A DNA stretch of 64,000 nucleotides, taken from CADEDH01 sp965262175 (GTDB lineage: Bacteria > Actinomycetota > Acidimicrobiia > Acidimicrobiales > SZUA-35). The DNA is taken from assembly GCA_965262175.1 (NCBI GenBank), contig CBDHES010000028.1, positions 429,412-493,411 of the forward strand, written 5' to 3'. The notes under the pieces were generated by a model. That model did not search any database, was not told the origin of the DNA, and saw nothing but the letters and a program-made list of their open reading frames with translations. The position numbers were made by a program, and so were the translations under genes. This document shows, one piece after another, positions 1-8,724 of the stretch. The stretch's first letter is position 1. The number at the start of each line of letters is the position of its first letter.

Positions 1-1867
1 CGGGGGCGGCGCCCCCGTTGGGGAGGAGGCGGTCCCGTTCGACGACGCCGACCATCGTGCCGGTGATGTCGACCGCGCCGGGAGCGAGCAGGTCGGGCAG
101 TTCGGCCGTTTCGCCGCCGAGGAGGACGCACCCGGCGGACCGGCACGCCTCGGCCATCCCGTCGACGATCCGGCCCACCAGCTCGGGGTCGAGCTTGGCG
201 GCCGACACGGTGTCGAGGAAGAACAGCGGTCGGGCCCCCTGGACGAGAACGTCGTTGACGCCGTGGTTGACGACGTCGGCCCCGCAGCCCTCCCACCGGT
301 CGAGGGCCTGGGCCAGGAGGGTCTTGGTCCCGACGCCGTCGGTGGTGGCCACCAGGACCGGCTCGTCGAGCTTCGACAGGCCACCGATGTCGAACACCCC
401 GCCGAAGGAGCCGAGGCCGGCGACCACCCGCTGGTCGTGGGTCGAGTTGACGGCCGACGCGATGCGGGCCACGGTCTGGGCGCCCGAGGCCAGGGAGACG
501 CCGGCGTCCTCGTAGGACGGGGCGACGGGCCCCTTCGATGCCGACGCCGCAGCCCGGGCCCTGGCCCGGTCCCCCCGGGGGGCGTGGCGCCAGCCGATGT
601 CGGATCGGGCGAACAGGCCCCGCCCCGTCAGCGCGTCGACGACCGGGTAGGCGACGTCGAGGGCTCCGGCCAGGTCGGCTCCGGTCCCGACCACACTGAC
701 CACCCGGCCGCCGGTGGAGACGATCCGGTCCCCGTCGACCCGGGTCGCGGCGTGGACCAGCTGGACGTCGCCGGGTACCTCGACGGTGGGGACGGTCAGC
801 CCGAGCCGGGGCTCGGTCGGGTACCCCTCGGCGGCCACGACCACGGCGGCCGCGGTCCGGTCGCTGAGGTGGATCGGGGTGTCGCCCAGCTCTCCCCGGG
901 CTGCGGCGTGGAGGACGGCCAGCAGGTCGGACTCGATGAGGGGGATGATGCACTGCGCCTCGGGATCCCCGAACCGGCAGTTGTACTCGATCAGGCGGGG
1001 CCCGGCCGAGGTGAGCATGATCCCGGCGTAGAGCACGCCGACATAGGGCCGCCCCTCGGCGGCCATGCCGGTCACCGCGGCGACCAGGAACTGCTCGGCC
1101 AGCTCGGCCTCCAGCTCAGGGGTGATACCGGGCACGGGGGCGAAGGCCCCCATCCCTCCGGTGTTGAGCCCGGTGTTGCCCTCCCCGACCCGCTTGTGGT
1201 CCTGGGCGGTGACCAGGGGGACGACCGTCGTGCCGTCGGCCACCCCGAACAGGGACAGCTCCTCGCCGTAGAGGCGCTGTTCGAGGACGATCAGGTCGCC
1301 GGCGTCGCCCATCTTGCGGCCGGCCAGCAGATCGAAGACGGCCCGCTCGGTCTCGACCCGGTCCTCGGGGACGATGACCCCCTTGCCGGCGGCGAGACCG
1401 TCGGCCTTGACGACGACCTCTCCGTCGTAGCTGTCGAGCCAGTCGAGGGCCGCGTCGACCTCGGTGAAGGACTCGCTGACCGGTCCGGGGATGCCGTGAC
1501 GGGCAGCGAAGGCCCGGGCGAAGGACTTCGACCCCTCGAGCTGGGCGGCGTCGGCCGACGGCCCGAAGCAGGCGATGTCGGCCAGGTGGAGGTCGTCGGC
1601 CAGCCCGGCCACCAGGGGAGCCTCGGGGCCGACGACGACCAGGTCGATCCGGTGACGGAGGCAGAAGTCGACCACCGCCAGGTTCGAGGAGATGTCGAGG
1701 TCGTGGTTGTAGGCGGTCGTGCCGGCGTTGCCGGGGGCGACGTGGAGCTCCCGCAGGAGGGGCGAGGTCGCCAACGCCTCGGCGATGGCGTGCTCCCGGC
1801 CGCCGGACCCGAGCAACAGGACCCGGAGGAGGCCGTCGGGGGCGCTCCGGGGTACGGGGACGATCAC
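1..1867 (-). CDS. purD-purM: PurD-PurM fusion: GAR synthetase plus AIR synthetase (3' end outside window)
   Basis: Catalyses two steps of purine synthesis: ATP-dependent ligation of glycine to phosphoribosylamine (PurD), and cyclisation of FGAM to AIR (PurM). The frame opens with GTG at 1867, overlapping the purF stop by 4 bases, and reads GSGGREHAIAEAL, then VVKADGLAAGKGVIV (ATP-grasp) and IEYNCRFGDPEAQ, ending the PurD part near FARSDIGWR. It continues without a stop, and without any ATG, GTG or TTG, through an Arg/Ala-rich linker (about 575-510) into SYEDAGVSLASGAQTVARI and LVATTDGVGTKT, the PurM N-terminus. I checked the junction base by base. PurM runs off the left edge. The families are certain; that the product stays one polypeptide is inferred from the open frame. 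Eukaryotic GART joins the same two domains. Confidence 0.88.
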   Translation of the reverse strand, partial: MIVPVPRSAPDGLLRVLLLGSGGREHAIAEALATSPLLRELHVAPGNAGTTAYNHDLDISSNLAVVDFCLRHRIDLVVVGPEAPLVAGLADDLHLADIACFGPSADAAQLEGSKSFARAFAARHGIPGPVSESFTEVDAALDWLDSYDGEVVVKADGLAAGKGVIVPEDRVETERAVFDLLAGRKMGDAGDLIVLEQRLYGEELSLFGVADGTTVVPLVTAQDHKRVGEGNTGLNTGGMGAFAPVPGITPELEAELAEQFLVAAVTGMAAEGRPYVGVLYAGIMLTSAGPRLIEYNCRFGDPEAQCIIPLIESDLLAVLHAAARGELGDTPIHLSDRTAAAVVVAAEGYPTEPRLGLTVPTVEVPGDVQLVHAATRVDGDRIVSTGGRVVSVVGTGADLAGALDVAYPVVDALTGRGLFARSDIGWRHAPRGDRARARAAASASKGPVAPSYEDAGVSLASGAQTVARIASAVNSTHDQRVVAGLGSFGGVFDIGGLSKLDEPVLVATTDGVGTKTLLAQALDRWEGCGADVVNHGVNDVLVQGARPLFFLDTVSAAKLDPELVGRIVDGMAEACRSAGCVLLGGETAELPDLLAPGAVDITGTMVGVVERDRLLPNGGAAP

Positions 1868-3300
1868 CCGAGGACTCCTTCGAACCGTTGCTTGTCGGGG
1901 AGCATCGAGAGCTGGACCGGGACGGGATAGACACCGGTGAAGCAGGCGTTGCAGTAGCCGTCGTCCCGGCCGAGGGCCTTCATCATCCGCTCGACCGACA
2001 GGAACCCGAGGCTGTCGGCGCCGATGTGGTCGCAGATCTCCGGGATGCCGAGCTGGTGGGCGATCAGCTCGTCGTGGGTGCCCATGTCGACGCCGAAGAA
2101 GCAGGGGTGGGCGATCGGGGGCGAGGTGATCCGGACGTGGACCTCGGCTGCGCCGGCGTCTCGGACCAGGCGGACCAGCTGGCCCGATGTCGTCCCTCGG
2201 ACGATGGAGTCGTCGACCATCACCACCCGACGACCTCGGAGGTTCTCCGGCAGGGGGTTGAACTTGAGGGCCACCCCTTGACGCCGGAGCTCATCGGTCG
2301 GCTCGATGAACGTTCGGCCGATGTAGCGGTTCTTGACGAAGCCCTCGTTGTAGGGGACGCCCGAGGCGACGGCGTAGCCGATGGCGGCCGGCATCGAGGA
2401 GTCGGGGACCGGGACGACGACGTCGGCCGGAACCGGGTGCTGGCGGGCCAGTTCCTCCCCGAGCCGCTGCCGAACCTGGTGGATCGAGAGACCGTCCCAG
2501 GTGGCGTCGGGCCGCGAGAAGTAGATGTGCTCGAACGTGCACCGGGCCAGCTCGCCTCGAGGCGGTACCGCCTGGTGGCGGCGGGCCACCCCGCCCTGGA
2601 GGACGACGATCTCCCCCGGCTCGATCTCCGAGGTGGTGACGCAGCCGAGGGTCTGGAGCGCCCCGGTCTCCGAGGCCACGACGTAGCCTCCCGACGGAAG
2701 CTGTCCGAGCGACAACGGGCGGAAGCCCCACGGGTCGCGGGCGGCGATCACCTTGGTGCCGGCGATGAGCACCAGGGAGAACGCCCCCTCCCAGCGGGGC
2801 ATGACGCTGGCCAGCCGCTCCTCCCAGGTCGCGCCCTCGCCGGCGATCAACATCAGGGCCAGGACCTCGGAGTCCGATGAGGACTGGAGCCCGGCGCCGC
2901 GCTCGAGAAGCTCGGCTCGGAGCCGGTCGGCGTTGACCAGGTTGCCGTTGTGGGCCACGCCGAGCGGCCCGTACATCGTCTCGACGAGGTAGGGCTGAAC
3001 GTTGCGGTCGGAGCTCGACCCGGTGGTCGAGTACCGGGTGTGGCCGATGGCCAGCTTCCCGACGAGCGGGTCGAGCGTTCCGGCCTCGAACACCTGGCTG
3101 ACGAGACCCTGGGCCTTGTGGACCCGAACCGCCCGGCCATCGGAGACGGCGATCCCGGCCGCCTCCTGACCCCGGTGCTGGAGGGCGTAGAGCCCGAAGA
3201 ACGCCAGCCGGGCCGCCTCGGCGGTCGGTGCCGCAACGCCGACGACGCCGCACTCCTCGGTCGGCCGGTCGTCGACTGCGAGCCCGGGGCCGTCGCTCAT
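1864..3300 (-). CDS. purF: Amidophosphoribosyltransferase
   Basis: Commits PRPP to purine synthesis by transferring glutamine amide nitrogen to form phosphoribosylamine. About 478 residues, normal for the family. The start MSDGPGLAVDD leaves a short propeptide before CGVVG, whose Cys17 would be the class II glutaminase nucleophile after cleavage. GHTRYSTTGSS and AHNGNLVN follow in the glutaminase domain, and VVMVDDSIVRGTTS is the PRPP-binding loop of the phosphoribosyltransferase domain. A longer open frame upstream lies inside purE and was rejected. Its ATG overlaps the purE stop by 4 bases and its stop overlaps the purDM start by 4, so translation is probably coupled. Confidence 0.97.
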   Translation of the reverse strand: MSDGPGLAVDDRPTEECGVVGVAAPTAEAARLAFFGLYALQHRGQEAAGIAVSDGRAVRVHKAQGLVSQVFEAGTLDPLVGKLAIGHTRYSTTGSSSDRNVQPYLVETMYGPLGVAHNGNLVNADRLRAELLERGAGLQSSSDSEVLALMLIAGEGATWEERLASVMPRWEGAFSLVLIAGTKVIAARDPWGFRPLSLGQLPSGGYVVASETGALQTLGCVTTSEIEPGEIVVLQGGVARRHQAVPPRGELARCTFEHIYFSRPDATWDGLSIHQVRQRLGEELARQHPVPADVVVPVPDSSMPAAIGYAVASGVPYNEGFVKNRYIGRTFIEPTDELRRQGVALKFNPLPENLRGRRVVMVDDSIVRGTTSGQLVRLVRDAGAAEVHVRITSPPIAHPCFFGVDMGTHDELIAHQLGIPEICDHIGADSLGFLSVERMMKALGRDDGYCNACFTGVYPVPVQLSMLPDKQRFEGVLG

Positions 3301-3782
3301 GAGGTCGGCGTGGGGGTCAACGCCGCGTCGGCGTCGAGCACCCGGGCCGCCGCCTCGGCCTGATGGGCCCGGACCCGTTCCCGGAGATCGGGGTCGGAGA
3401 GGGCGAGCATCTTGGCCGCCGCCACGGCGGCGTTGCCCGGTTCGATGGCGACCGCCGGCGCCACCCCGGGCGGCGTGCGGAGGCTCGACAACACGTCGAG
3501 GCCGGCGAAGGCGTCCGAGCGGGGCGGACAGGCGATGACCGGCGAGGCGACGTTGGCGTCGCTCAGGCCCGACAGAGCGTCGCTCATCCCGGCCACGGTG
3601 ATGAACACGGTCGGGTCGGGATCGTCGTCGTAGCTGCGGAGCAGGGCGAGGACGTGCTCGGGGACCCGGTGGGCCGAGCCCACCCGGCGGACGACCGGCA
3701 CCTGGAGCCGATCGAGCACCTCGGCGATGCGGTCGACCCACTCGGCGTCTCGCGGTGACCCGGACAAGATGACGACCTTCAA
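3297..3782 (-). CDS. purE: AIR carboxylase, class II PurE-like
   Basis: Carboxylates AIR to CAIR. 161 residues. SGSPRDAEWVDRIAEVL holds the nucleotide-binding turn and GSAHRVPE the conserved SAHR. The second half, VFITVAGMSDALSGL, SPVIACPP and DVLSSLRTPPGV, resembles the class II AIR carboxylases of animals (PAICS: VAGRSNGLG, PVISCPP, SSLRLPSGLG) more than the bacterial class I mutases that need PurK. No purK is visible in the window. The start is TTG at 3782 with AGGAGG six bases upstream (3789-3794). It overlaps purF by 4 bases. The class II assignment rests on remembered motifs, not an alignment. Confidence 0.9.
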   Translation of the reverse strand: MKVVILSGSPRDAEWVDRIAEVLDRLQVPVVRRVGSAHRVPEHVLALLRSYDDDPDPTVFITVAGMSDALSGLSDANVASPVIACPPRSDAFAGLDVLSSLRTPPGVAPAVAIEPGNAAVAAAKMLALSDPDLRERVRAHQAEAAARVLDADAALTPTPTS

Positions 3783-3810
3783 CGGAAACCTCCTGGCGGT
3801 GACGTGGCGA

Positions 3811-4791
3811 CTAGGTCGGGGAACCGGCCCCTCCCCCGGATCCGGCCTCGGTGAGGATCGGGCCGAGGTTGGCCCGGATCCGCTCTGCGATCGGCGCTGC
3901 CCCCGGCTCGAACGGGCGGCCGGTCAGCCGCTCGTAGAACGCAACGTAGCGGGCGGTGGTGTCGTCCCACACGTCGGCTCCCAGCGGCGGCGGGTCGCCC
4001 TCGCCCCGGTAGCCGGCTGCGGCCAGGGCCAACCGGAACGGCTCCTTGTCGAAGCTCTCGGGCGACGAACCGGCGGCGAGGCGCTCGTCGAGGTTCTCGG
4101 CAGCCCAGAACCGGGACGAGTCGGGGGTGTGGAGCTCGTCGATCAGCAGCAGGGTGCCGTCGGGTCCGAGACCGAACTCGTACTTGGTGTCGGCCAGGAC
4201 GAACCCGGCGTCGGCCGCGAGGCGGGTCCCCCGGTCGAACAGCTCCAGTGCGGCCTTCTGGATCTCGGCCCATCGGCCGGCCTCGACCAGGCCAAGGGAC
4301 ACGACCTCATCGCAGGTGATGGGCTGGTCGTGGCCGCCGTCGGTGGCCTTCGTGGTCGGGGTGATCAGCGGCTCGGGAAGCGGTCCGTGCGGGCTCAGCC
4401 CGTCGGGGAGCCGGTAGCCGTAGAGCTCACGCTCGCCGGCCTGGTACCGGGGCAGGAGCGACGTCGAGGTGCTCCCGGTCAACCGGCCTCGGACGACCAC
4501 CTCGACCGGCAACGGCTCGGCGTCGACGGCGATCAGGACGTTGGGGTCGGGGACCTCGATGACGTGGTTGGCCACGACGTCGACGGTGCGGGCGAACCAC
4601 CAGGCGGCGACCTGGTTGAGGACTTGCCCCTTGTGGGCCGCGGTGCCGATCACCCGATCGAAGGCGCTGATCCGGTCGGTCGTGACCAGGAGCCGGCGGC
4701 CGTGACCCAGCCGCCACGCCTCCCGCACCTTGCCCGAGGTGTGGTCGGGCAAGTCCAGCGTCAGCGAAGCGAGCGTCTCGGCGGGAGTCAT
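3811..4791 (-). CDS. purC: SAICAR synthase
   Basis: Joins aspartate to CAIR using ATP to give SAICAR. The N-terminus has the SGKVREAW loop and LLVTTDRISAFDRV; EVVVRGRLTGS and LADTKYEFGL are core family motifs, the second in the ATP and metal site. At 326 residues it is the longer bacterial/yeast-like form, with a C-terminal extension ending in a Gly-rich tail. It follows purQ after a 73-base gap and precedes purE by 28 bases, all on the minus strand, placing it in the operon. Confidence 0.96.
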   Translation of the reverse strand: MTPAETLASLTLDLPDHTSGKVREAWRLGHGRRLLVTTDRISAFDRVIGTAAHKGQVLNQVAAWWFARTVDVVANHVIEVPDPNVLIAVDAEPLPVEVVVRGRLTGSTSTSLLPRYQAGERELYGYRLPDGLSPHGPLPEPLITPTTKATDGGHDQPITCDEVVSLGLVEAGRWAEIQKAALELFDRGTRLAADAGFVLADTKYEFGLGPDGTLLLIDELHTPDSSRFWAAENLDERLAAGSSPESFDKEPFRLALAAAGYRGEGDPPPLGADVWDDTTARYVAFYERLTGRPFEPGAAPIAERIRANLGPILTEAGSGGGAGSPT

Positions 4792-4864
4792 CGGATCATG
4801 ATGGTCGGTCGGGCCCGGCGGTTGCTCCTCAGATCCGGGCTTTTCAACGAAAACCGAGAGCCGC

Positions 4865-5671
4865 TCATCGCACCGCCTCGACCCCGGCGGCGAACAACGG
4901 TCGGCACGAGCCGCCCAGACCCCGACCTCGGAGCGGGTCCTGGGCAGGATGGACGTGGTCCTCGGGATGGGGCATCAGACCCACCACGAGACCGGAGGGG
5001 TCGACGAGACCGGCGATGTCGTCGACCGAGCCGTTGGGGTTGACCGGATGACGACCCTCGGCCGCCGCGCCGTCGACGGTGACGTAGCGGAAGGCAACGG
5101 CGGCGGCCAGATCGGCCGGCCGTTCGGCCACCACCCGGCCCTCGCCGTGGGCGATCGGGCACCGCAACGGCTCCTCCAGCGGGTCGAGCCACGGTGACGG
5201 CGCCGCGGAGGGCCGGAGGGTGACCCACCGGCACTCGAAGCGGCCCGACTCGTTCGCCACCAGCGCCACCGGCGAAGCCGGATCGCCGGGCCGGCCGGTC
5301 CCGGCCTGGGGGGAACCGGGGATCGGACTGGGGGTGGCACGGCCGGGGAGCAGCCCGGCCCGGACCAGGGCCTGGAAGCCGTTGCAGATCCCGATCACCG
5401 GCATACCCCGCCCGACGGCCTCGGCCAACTGGTCGGCGAACCAGGTGGTGAGGTCGAGCCCCAGGAGCCGGCCGGCTCCGAGGGCATCACCGTAGGAGAA
5501 GCCTCCGGCGAGACCGAGGATCTGGTGGTCGGCGACCTTGACCTCCCCCAGCCGGAGGGCGGTGAGAGGGACCTGGGCCGTCGTGGCCCCGGCCAGCTCG
5601 AACGCTTCGGCCAGCTCCTCGTTGCGGTTCGTTCCCGGTGCGATGGGGATCAACACCGATGGACTGGTCAT
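4865..5671 (-). CDS. purQ: FGAM synthase, glutaminase subunit PurQ
   Basis: Class I glutamine amidotransferase subunit that supplies ammonia to PurL. 268 residues. LAGGFSYGDALGAG is the oxyanion region, GICNGFQ carries the nucleophile Cys96, and MPHPED near residue 240 supplies the catalytic His-Glu pair. The start has a good Shine-Dalgarno, AAGGAGG about 8 bases upstream of the ATG. It lies 46 bases downstream of purL and is surely co-transcribed. A proline-rich loop around residues 108-130 is longer than I expect for the family. Confidence 0.96.
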   Translation of the reverse strand: MTSPSVLIPIAPGTNRNEELAEAFELAGATTAQVPLTALRLGEVKVADHQILGLAGGFSYGDALGAGRLLGLDLTTWFADQLAEAVGRGMPVIGICNGFQALVRAGLLPGRATPSPIPGSPQAGTGRPGDPASPVALVANESGRFECRWVTLRPSAAPSPWLDPLEEPLRCPIAHGEGRVVAERPADLAAAVAFRYVTVDGAAAEGRHPVNPNGSVDDIAGLVDPSGLVVGLMPHPEDHVHPAQDPLRGRGLGGSCRPLFAAGVEAVR

Positions 5672-5717
5672 CAGGGGAGCCTCCTTAATCGACCGGGCGG
5701 GATCGGCGGTCGAGGTG

Positions 5718-8666
5718 TCACTCCGTTGGCGGCGGTGCGGTCGGTGGGTCGAGGTGGGCGGTGTAGGCGGCGACGACCTGGTCGAGGTCGATCGTCAGCC
5801 ACGGCCCGATGGTGAGCTGGGGGCGATCGACGACGCGGCCCACCAGTGTGCCGTCGGCGAGGAGGGCGGCCACCCGGTCACGGTCGGCCGGCGCCGTCTC
5901 GACCAGGTAGCGGGCCGGACCCTCACCGAACAGGATCTCGGCCGGACGGTCCGCCGACGCGGCTCCATCGAGTGCGGCTCCATCGAGCGCTCCGCCGTCG
6001 AGGTCGAGGCCGAGGCGGCCGGCGAGCGCCCACTCGGCGGCGGCCACCGCCAGGCCTCCCTCGGCGAGATCGTGGACGCTCCGGACCACGCCGGCGGCGA
6101 TGGCGGCGTGAAGCTGGCGGTGTCGGCTCGGGGCGGCCGGATCGGGGGCCGGGAGCGGCCCGCCCCGATCGCCACCGAGGACGTCGTCGAGGTGGGATCC
6201 ACCCAGCCGGCCGCTGGTCGGCCCGACGAGCCACACGTCGTCGCCGGCGGTGACGGTTCCGGTCATCGGGAGGTTGTCCGGCCGGTCGACCGGCCCGAGC
6301 GCGGTGATGACCAGGGTCGGGGTGACCGGATCGGAGCCACCGTCGGGCAGCCGGTACTCGTTGTAGAGCGAGTCCTTGCCCGAGACGAACGGCGCTCCGT
6401 AGGCGATCGCAGCGTCGTGGCAACCTCGGCAGGCGGCGACCAACGCGGCCAGCGCAGCCGGATCGTTGGGATCCGACCAGGCGAAGTTGTCGAGGAGACA
6501 GATCCGGTCGGGGTCGGCACCGGCCGCCACCGCGTTCCGGATCGCCTCGTCGATGGCGACCCACGCCATCGACGACGTGTCGTACCGCCCCACGACGACG
6601 TTCACCCCGATACCGAGCGCGATGGCCGGCGTCGCGGTGCCGGTGCCCGCCGCCTCCCCGGTCGCCGCAGCGAGCGCGATGGCCGTGCCGTCGGCCGGGC
6701 CGTCCCCGGCGACACCGCCGTAGGGCCTGATCAGGGTGCGGCCCCGGACCTCGTGGTCGAAGGTCCGGACGATGTCCTCGTTCGATCGGATCGACGGGTG
6801 GGCCAGGAGGGCGAGGAGAGCTCGGCCTGGATCGGGGAGCGCCGGCCCGGCCGCCCGCGGTGGTCGGGGCGGTGGGAGGGCGCCGGCGGTCAGTTCCAAC
6901 CGGGGCCGGCCGCCGTGGAGGAAGCCGAGGTCGAGGTCGACCACGGGGGTGTCACCATCGGTGACGACCAGGCGGTCGTCACCGGTGAAGTGGCCGATCA
7001 CGTCGGCCCCGACCTGCCATCGGCGGGCCAGCTCGATCACCTCGTCTGGCCGGTCGGTGGCCAGGACCATCCGCTCCTGGGCTTCGGACAGCCACACCTC
7101 CCACGGGGCCAGGCCGGGGTACTTGCGGGGCACCAGTGCGAGGTCGACCCGGGCCCCTACCCCCTCGGCCATCTCCCCCACCGCCGACGACAGGCCACCG
7201 GCGCCGCAGTCGGTGATGGCGTGGTAGAGCGAGGCGTCTCGAGCGGCCACGACGACGTCGATCAGGCCCTTCTCGACGATCGGGTCTCCGATCTGGACCG
7301 ATGAGCCGGCGATGAGGGCGGTCTCGACCCCCATCGTCTGCGACGAGAACGTCGCCCCGCCGACGCCGTCGCGACCGACCGCACCACCGAGGACGACGAT
7401 GGCGTCACCCGGCCGGGGCTCGGTCGGGTGGGACCCGACCGGCAGGACACCGACGCAGCCGGCGAAGACGAGCGGGGTGGTCGTGTAGCTGGCGTCGTGG
7501 AGGACGGCGCCGCCGACGGTGGGCACGCCGATCTTGTTGCCGTAGTCGCCGACACCGGCCACGACCCCGGCCCGGATCCGGTTGGGGTGGAGGACGCCGG
7601 GCGGCAACCGGTCGGCCGGCAGGTCCTCCGGGCCGAAGCAGAGGATGTCGGTGATGGCGATGGGGCGGGCCGACACCCCGAGGATGTCCCGGACCACCCC
7701 GCCGACACCGGTGTTGGCCCCACCGAAGGGCTCGAGGGCCGACGGGTGGTTGTGGGTCTCGGCCTTGATGGCGATCGCCGTCCGCCCGTCGTAGGAGACG
7801 ATGCCGGCGTTGTCGACGAACGCGCTCAGCACCCACGACGCGCCGATGGCCTCGGTCGCCGCCCGCAGGTAGGTGGCCAGCAGACCGTCGACCACGCCAT
7901 CGGGCGTGGCGATCCGGGCCCGGAACGTCTTGTGGGCGCAGTGCTCGCTCCACGTCTGAGCCAGGGTCTCGAGCTCGGCGTCGGTCGGGTCGCGGTCCAG
8001 ATCGCGGAAGTGGTTCCGGATCACGGCCATCTCCCCGACGGTCAGACCGAGCCGCCGGTGGGCGCTGACCTTGGCCAGGTCGGTGGCCTCGGTCAGGTCT
8101 CGTAGCGGCAGGAGCTCGACCGGCGCCGGGGTGGCGGCCTCGGGTACCCAGGCGGGGGCGAGACCCTCGGCCGACCATCGCTCGATGACCGGGTTGTGGA
8201 GGACGCCCTCGGCCAGGGAGGTCGGGTCGACGCCATCGGCGCCCGATACGAGATAGCGACGACCGATCGAAGCGGCGGTGACCGCCAACCCCAGTGAGCG
8301 GGCCGCCCGGACCAGCTCCGCGCCCTCCCGGTCGGTCACGCCGGGCCGGAGGCCGACATCGATCGCCCAGGTGTCGGCCGCCAGGCTCCGGCGGTGGTCT
8401 CCGGCATCCTGGGCCCACCCCCCGACCGGCTCGACCACCAGCGCCTCGACGGTCCGGGTCACCGCGCCGTCGAGGGCCGGGCCGTCGGATCCCTCGCTCT
8501 CGGAGCCCTCGCTGTCGACGACGAGGTGCACCAGGCGAAGCTCCTCGATCGCGCCGATCGCCAGGCCGAGCTGTCGGGCCTGGGCCGCCGGGCCGGCCGG
8601 GGACCGGTCGTGACGTGCCGGGCCTACGACCATGGTCACGGTGCGCACCGCCCCAGCTTGTCCCAC
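5718..8666 (-). CDS. purL: FGAM synthase, synthetase subunit PurL with N-terminal PurS-like region
   Basis: Converts FGAR to FGAM with ATP and ammonia from PurQ. At 982 residues it is about 240 longer than the small PurL that works with a free PurS. The extra N-terminal part (to about residue 200) contains a PurS-like stretch, TWAIDVGLRPGVTDREG, suggesting PurS is built in; no separate purS is seen. Catalytic-domain motifs are AETHNHPSALEPFGGANTG near residue 300, GDYGNKIGVPTVGG, DCGAGGLSSAVGEMAEG and SGKDSLYNEY. The first start is GTG at 8666; an ATG at 8633 (MVVGPARHD) is possible. It heads the purine operon and is divergent from the HAD gene. Confidence 0.95.
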   Translation of the reverse strand: MGQAGAVRTVTMVVGPARHDRSPAGPAAQARQLGLAIGAIEELRLVHLVVDSEGSESEGSDGPALDGAVTRTVEALVVEPVGGWAQDAGDHRRSLAADTWAIDVGLRPGVTDREGAELVRAARSLGLAVTAASIGRRYLVSGADGVDPTSLAEGVLHNPVIERWSAEGLAPAWVPEAATPAPVELLPLRDLTEATDLAKVSAHRRLGLTVGEMAVIRNHFRDLDRDPTDAELETLAQTWSEHCAHKTFRARIATPDGVVDGLLATYLRAATEAIGASWVLSAFVDNAGIVSYDGRTAIAIKAETHNHPSALEPFGGANTGVGGVVRDILGVSARPIAITDILCFGPEDLPADRLPPGVLHPNRIRAGVVAGVGDYGNKIGVPTVGGAVLHDASYTTTPLVFAGCVGVLPVGSHPTEPRPGDAIVVLGGAVGRDGVGGATFSSQTMGVETALIAGSSVQIGDPIVEKGLIDVVVAARDASLYHAITDCGAGGLSSAVGEMAEGVGARVDLALVPRKYPGLAPWEVWLSEAQERMVLATDRPDEVIELARRWQVGADVIGHFTGDDRLVVTDGDTPVVDLDLGFLHGGRPRLELTAGALPPPRPPRAAGPALPDPGRALLALLAHPSIRSNEDIVRTFDHEVRGRTLIRPYGGVAGDGPADGTAIALAAATGEAAGTGTATPAIALGIGVNVVVGRYDTSSMAWVAIDEAIRNAVAAGADPDRICLLDNFAWSDPNDPAALAALVAACRGCHDAAIAYGAPFVSGKDSLYNEYRLPDGGSDPVTPTLVITALGPVDRPDNLPMTGTVTAGDDVWLVGPTSGRLGGSHLDDVLGGDRGGPLPAPDPAAPSRHRQLHAAIAAGVVRSVHDLAEGGLAVAAAEWALAGRLGLDLDGGALDGAALDGAASADRPAEILFGEGPARYLVETAPADRDRVAALLADGTLVGRVVDRPQLTIGPWLTIDLDQVVAAYTAHLDPPTAPPPTE

Positions 8667-8712
8667 CGTTCGGCGCCGAGCGCGTATCGTCGGACGATTT
8701 CTCGTCCCCTGC

Positions 8713-8718
8713 TAGGGT
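8713..8718 (+). promoter_or_regulatory. Candidate leaderless -10 box (TAGGGT)
   Basis: TAGGGT lies six bases before the GTG start of the HAD nucleotidase. This TANNNT-to-start distance recurs at several isolated or operon-leading genes in the window and fits transcription starting at or near the start codon. It sits in the 58-base divergent gap with purL. Confidence 0.5.
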
Positions 8719-8724
8719 CCCGGT

